A stretch of DNA of 32,395 nt from Saprospiraceae bacterium (GTDB taxonomy: Bacteria; Bacteroidota; Bacteroidia; Chitinophagales; Saprospiraceae), in NCBI GenBank assembly GCA_020627985.1, contig JAHDFV010000007.1, positions 1 to 32,395 on the forward strand, given 5' to 3'. Each line of letters opens with the position of its first letter. Within the stretch, counting starts at the first letter, position 1. The notes beneath the pieces were generated by a model, which saw only the letters and a program-made list of their open reading frames with translations, did not search any database and was not told the origin of the DNA. This document shows positions 32,378-32,395 of the stretch, piece after piece. The translations under genes were made by a program, and so were the position numbers.

Positions 32378-32395
32378 ATGAAAAATATAATAATC
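32378..32395 (+). CDS. Start of a gene cut by the window edge
   Basis: ATG followed by AAA AAT ATA ATA ATC (MKNIII), beginning like a signal peptide. It lies 78 nt after the LytTR-type repeats and may be their target. Only six codons are visible, so nothing more can be said. Confidence 0.35.

Noticed and set aside
1-32395. Search for tRNA or rRNA genes, CRISPR repeats, IS or phage genes and tandem repeats
   Set aside because: No T-loop GTTCGANTC pattern with matching arms, no repeat-spacer array and no transposase or integrase motif was seen by eye.

Overview
The window is 32.4 kb of AT-rich, gene-dense bacterial chromosome. Several independent signs point to the phylum Bacteroidota: a short primary sigma factor without region 1.1, promoter-like TAnnTTTG (-7) boxes, a GldB-like lipoprotein, a PorT-type outer-membrane barrel, a bacterial geranylgeranylglyceryl phosphate synthase, a YtxJ (bacillithiol-type) protein, and DUF2480, DUF4286 and START-like families that I know mainly from this phylum. 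The order cannot be fixed from sequence alone. I see no tRNA, rRNA, CRISPR array, IS element, prophage or integrase; this is ordinary chromosome with several unusual genes. No stretch over 300 bases lacks a gene.

Layout. 0-4.1 kb: an atypical NRAMP-superfamily transporter, divergent from an SDR protein without the usual Tyr/Lys catalytic pair, then a GldB-like lipoprotein and a PorT-like barrel. 4.2-7.2 kb: a plus-strand run with an unknown gene, nadE, a small membrane protein, yidD and another unknown gene. 7.2-9.1 kb: minus-strand acyl-ACP thioesterase and GH113-like lipoprotein. 9.2-11.8 kb: a BlaI-like repressor coupled to an M56 (BlaR1-like) membrane protease whose C-terminus is a cysteine-rich envelope region plus a peptidoglycan-binding domain, facing a leaderless M23 peptidase homologue. 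11.9-15.4 kb: trxB, a long-form gap and the primary sigma factor on the minus strand, each with its own promoter or terminator. 15.7-17 kb: a START-like protein and an orphan LytTR response regulator. 17-22.8 kb (minus): lytic transglycosylase, DUF2480, PpiD/SurA-like foldase, an unknown gene and a DUF457/YdjM membrane protein. 23-24.7 kb: M3 oligoendopeptidase. 24.7-30.3 kb (minus): tandem paralogous secreted CxFCG proteins with ytxJ, a Spondin_N lipoprotein, asnS, rsgA and GGGP synthase. 30.4-32.4 kb (plus): DUF4286, an MFS transporter with a suspicious N-terminus, and a pair of LytTR-type direct repeats before the first codons of a gene leaving the window.

The strongest candidate for an undescribed system is the BlaI/M56 pair at 9.17-11.1 kb. 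The usual penicillin-binding sensor is missing and a peptidoglycan-binding domain takes its place, and the promoter region has three alternating half-sites about one helical turn apart. It reads as a cell-wall sensor and protease that relieves a repressor. The second most useful signal is the LytTR-type repeat pair at 32270-32300, a plausible operator for an orphan regulator such as the one at 16239.
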